Shown: one piece after another, positions 5,688-6,911 of the stretch
How the letters are laid out: each line of letters opens with the position of its first letter
Numbering within the stretch: the stretch's first letter is position 1
Source of the DNA: Bacteroidales bacterium UBA1266
GTDB lineage: Bacteria > Bacteroidota > Bacteroidia > Bacteroidales > WCHB1-69
Reading direction: 5' to 3'
DNA: 6,911 nt
Assembly (NCBI GenBank): GCA_002308135.1
Contig: DBVK01000027.1
Coordinates: 30,207 to 37,117, forward strand
Translations under genes and position numbers: made by a program
The notes under the pieces: generated by a model
What the model was told of the DNA's origin: nothing
Database searches by the model: none
The model's input: the letters and a program-made list of their open reading frames with translations, nothing else

Positions 5688-6911
5688 TCAGAATGGATAG
5701 CCTATACCGAAGCAGAAGCGCAAATCGGAAAGGGAAGCGGTTTTGTCTATCCATCGCTGTGCCTCATCCCCGTAAGGCTTATACAGGGCCATAGCCATGT
5801 CAACGCGTAGCACCAGAAAAGAAATGTCCCAGCGTATGCCCACGCCTCCGTCCATAGCGAGTTCTTTATAGAAACGGTCCCAAGCGAATTCCCCCAGGGG
5901 CAGATCCGCATTCTCGCGCAGGTTCCAAATGTTTCCGATATCGATAAAGAGGGCGGAATAGAAATTCTTGTAGAGCGGTGTGCGCAATTCAGCATTCCAT
6001 TCCAGTTTGATGTCGCCGGAACTCTCGAAATGGGAAAGGTTTCCCCGGTATCCGCCCGGGCCGAGGCTGCGCAAATTCCATGCGCGCATGCTGTTGGAGC
6101 CGCCCAGGTAAAAGCTTCGCTCAAAGGGTAGGGTGGAGGCGTTGAACGTAGGCGCGCCTATGCCGGAATTGGTGTGTACAACAAAGGAAGAGCGTTGGCC
6201 GAACAGGAAATTGTAGGTGAAGTCCACTTCTCCGGAGACAAAGCTGGTGAAGGGCGTGCCGGCCACCGTGTATTGGTTGTTTGCGTTTTTCTTTGCCCCG
6301 GATAGGGAGAACAGGCCGTAGAGCAGGTTTCCGTAGGTGTTCACGTTGAGGCGTAGCAGGAAATAGTTCTGTCGTTTGGCTTTTTTGAGACTGCTGTACA
6401 GGTATTTGTAATTGCTCCCCACCAGTACGTGATTGGTGTATTTCTCCCGTATGCGTTGGCTGTAAGAGGCAAGGTTCCTGTCGAAAACGCTGTCCTTATA
6501 GATGTTTACAATATTGATATCCAGAAGTTTCAAAATGTGGGAGGCGCGGGAGGAAGGTCTCCAGTCGTATTCCAGGCCGGTATTGGTGATGAGGCGGGAA
6601 TAATGGTCCCGCTGCTGGAAATAGCTTCCCACAGAAAATAGGGTCTGCGCACGGTATTTCTTTGGAATAAGGGTGCTTCCGTAGGGGAACAGCATCAAAG
6701 GGAAATGTATGCCGGCTTCACCTCCGAACTCAAAATTACGGTAGCGCCATACCGGCCGTTTGCTGTTGTTTTCGTCAATGTATTGGTTGCGTTCAAACTC
6801 CGTGGAGAATATCAGGTTGTTGTATTGGATCTCGCCGCCGTGGAAAGCGTTGATGTTTCTGAGGTTCAGATTGACACCAATGCCATAGTCCGTGCCTATG
6901 TCTTTCCCCAA
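5688..6911 (-). CDS. BamA/TamA family outer membrane protein (TamL-like), C-terminal part
   Basis: The frame enters from the right edge, where the first codon is TTG for an internal leucine, and runs 407 residues to TGA at 5688-5690. The start lies outside the window. The sequence alternates aromatic and polar residues as in beta-barrel strands and ends in phenylalanine (GYPF), typical of proteins inserted by the BAM machine. YLGGSNSMRAWNLRSLGPGGY (268-288) corresponds to the Omp85 loop-6 region, with MRAW (275-278) where BamA has VRGF. FIDIGNIWN (322-330) and GIRWDISFLVLRVDMA (358-373) are standard final strands of the family. RDHYSRLITNTGLEYDW (101-117) and the following LDIN segment resemble TamL of Bacteroidota. 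TamL is thought to replace TamA in envelope biogenesis. Full proteins of this type are usually about twice this length, so the N-terminal half, with any POTRA domains and lipoprotein signal, is missing here. Confidence 0.87.
   Translation of the reverse strand: MGKDIGTDYGIGVNLNLRNINAFHGGEIQYNNLIFSTEFERNQYIDENNSKRPVWRYRNFEFGGEAGIHFPLMLFPYGSTLIPKKYRAQTLFSVGSYFQQRDHYSRLITNTGLEYDWRPSSRASHILKLLDINIVNIYKDSVFDRNLASYSQRIREKYTNHVLVGSNYKYLYSSLKKAKRQNYFLLRLNVNTYGNLLYGLFSLSGAKKNANNQYTVAGTPFTSFVSGEVDFTYNFLFGQRSSFVVHTNSGIGAPTFNASTLPFERSFYLGGSNSMRAWNLRSLGPGGYRGNLSHFESSGDIKLEWNAELRTPLYKNFYSALFIDIGNIWNLRENADLPLGEFAWDRFYKELAMDGGVGIRWDISFLVLRVDMAMALYKPYGDEAQRWIDKTASLSDLRFCFGIGYPF

Noticed and set aside
5660..5690. 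A T/A-tract palindrome just after the stop of the TamL-like gene as its terminator.
   Set aside because: It is only A-T pairs with no GC stem, so a stable terminator hairpin is not supported.
1..6911. A mobile element, defence system, CRISPR array or other novel multi-gene system.
   Set aside because: No transposase, integrase, nuclease, toxin-antitoxin pair, direct-repeat array or phage gene is visible. All coding space is accounted for by housekeeping and envelope genes.

Overview
The window reads as ordinary chromosomal DNA from a member of the Bacteroidota, most likely the order Bacteroidales. Four signs point there. One gene ends in a type IX secretion (T9SS) type A sorting signal. The partial gene at the right edge looks like a TamL-type Omp85 barrel. 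A DUF3109 protein has the form typical of Bacteroides relatives. A promoter fits the phylum-specific -33 TTTG / -7 TAnnTTTG consensus with a 19-nt spacer. Clear Shine-Dalgarno sequences are absent before the genes, as is usual in this phylum. I cannot name a genus.

Left edge (1-190): the last 40 codons of a NifS/IscS-like class V aminotransferase (cysteine desulfurase type) run off the left end. A strong intrinsic terminator hairpin follows at 152-184. The next gene starts only 6 nt after its T-run.

Plus-strand cluster (191-4167): four genes lie head to tail with gaps of 50, 11 and 4 nt. They encode a cysteine-rich DUF3109 protein, a YqgE/AlgH family protein, a polytopic MOP-superfamily polysaccharide flippase, and EPSP synthase (AroA). 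The spacing suggests one transcription unit, which ends at a near-perfect bidirectional terminator at 4181-4212. Only the last two have a known or predictable biochemical role: lipid-linked glycan flipping at the inner membrane, and the shikimate pathway. The first two are conserved but functionally unresolved.

Minus-strand region (4226-6911): a secreted GLUG-repeat protein with a signal peptide and a C-terminal T9SS sorting domain faces the aroA operon and shares its terminator. It has its own promoter in the 112-nt AT-rich gap at 5576-5687. Upstream of it on the minus strand, and cut by the right edge, is the C-terminal barrel half of a BamA/TamA (TamL-like) outer membrane protein. Both minus-strand products act at the cell envelope.

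No gap without a gene exceeds 112 nt. I saw no tRNA or rRNA, CRISPR array, insertion sequence, integrase, attachment site or phage gene. The region looks like housekeeping and envelope functions, not a mobile or defence island. The most useful points are the start-codon correction for the DUF3109 gene, the two terminators, the promoter, and the uncharacterised DUF3109-YqgE pair linked to a flippase and aroA.
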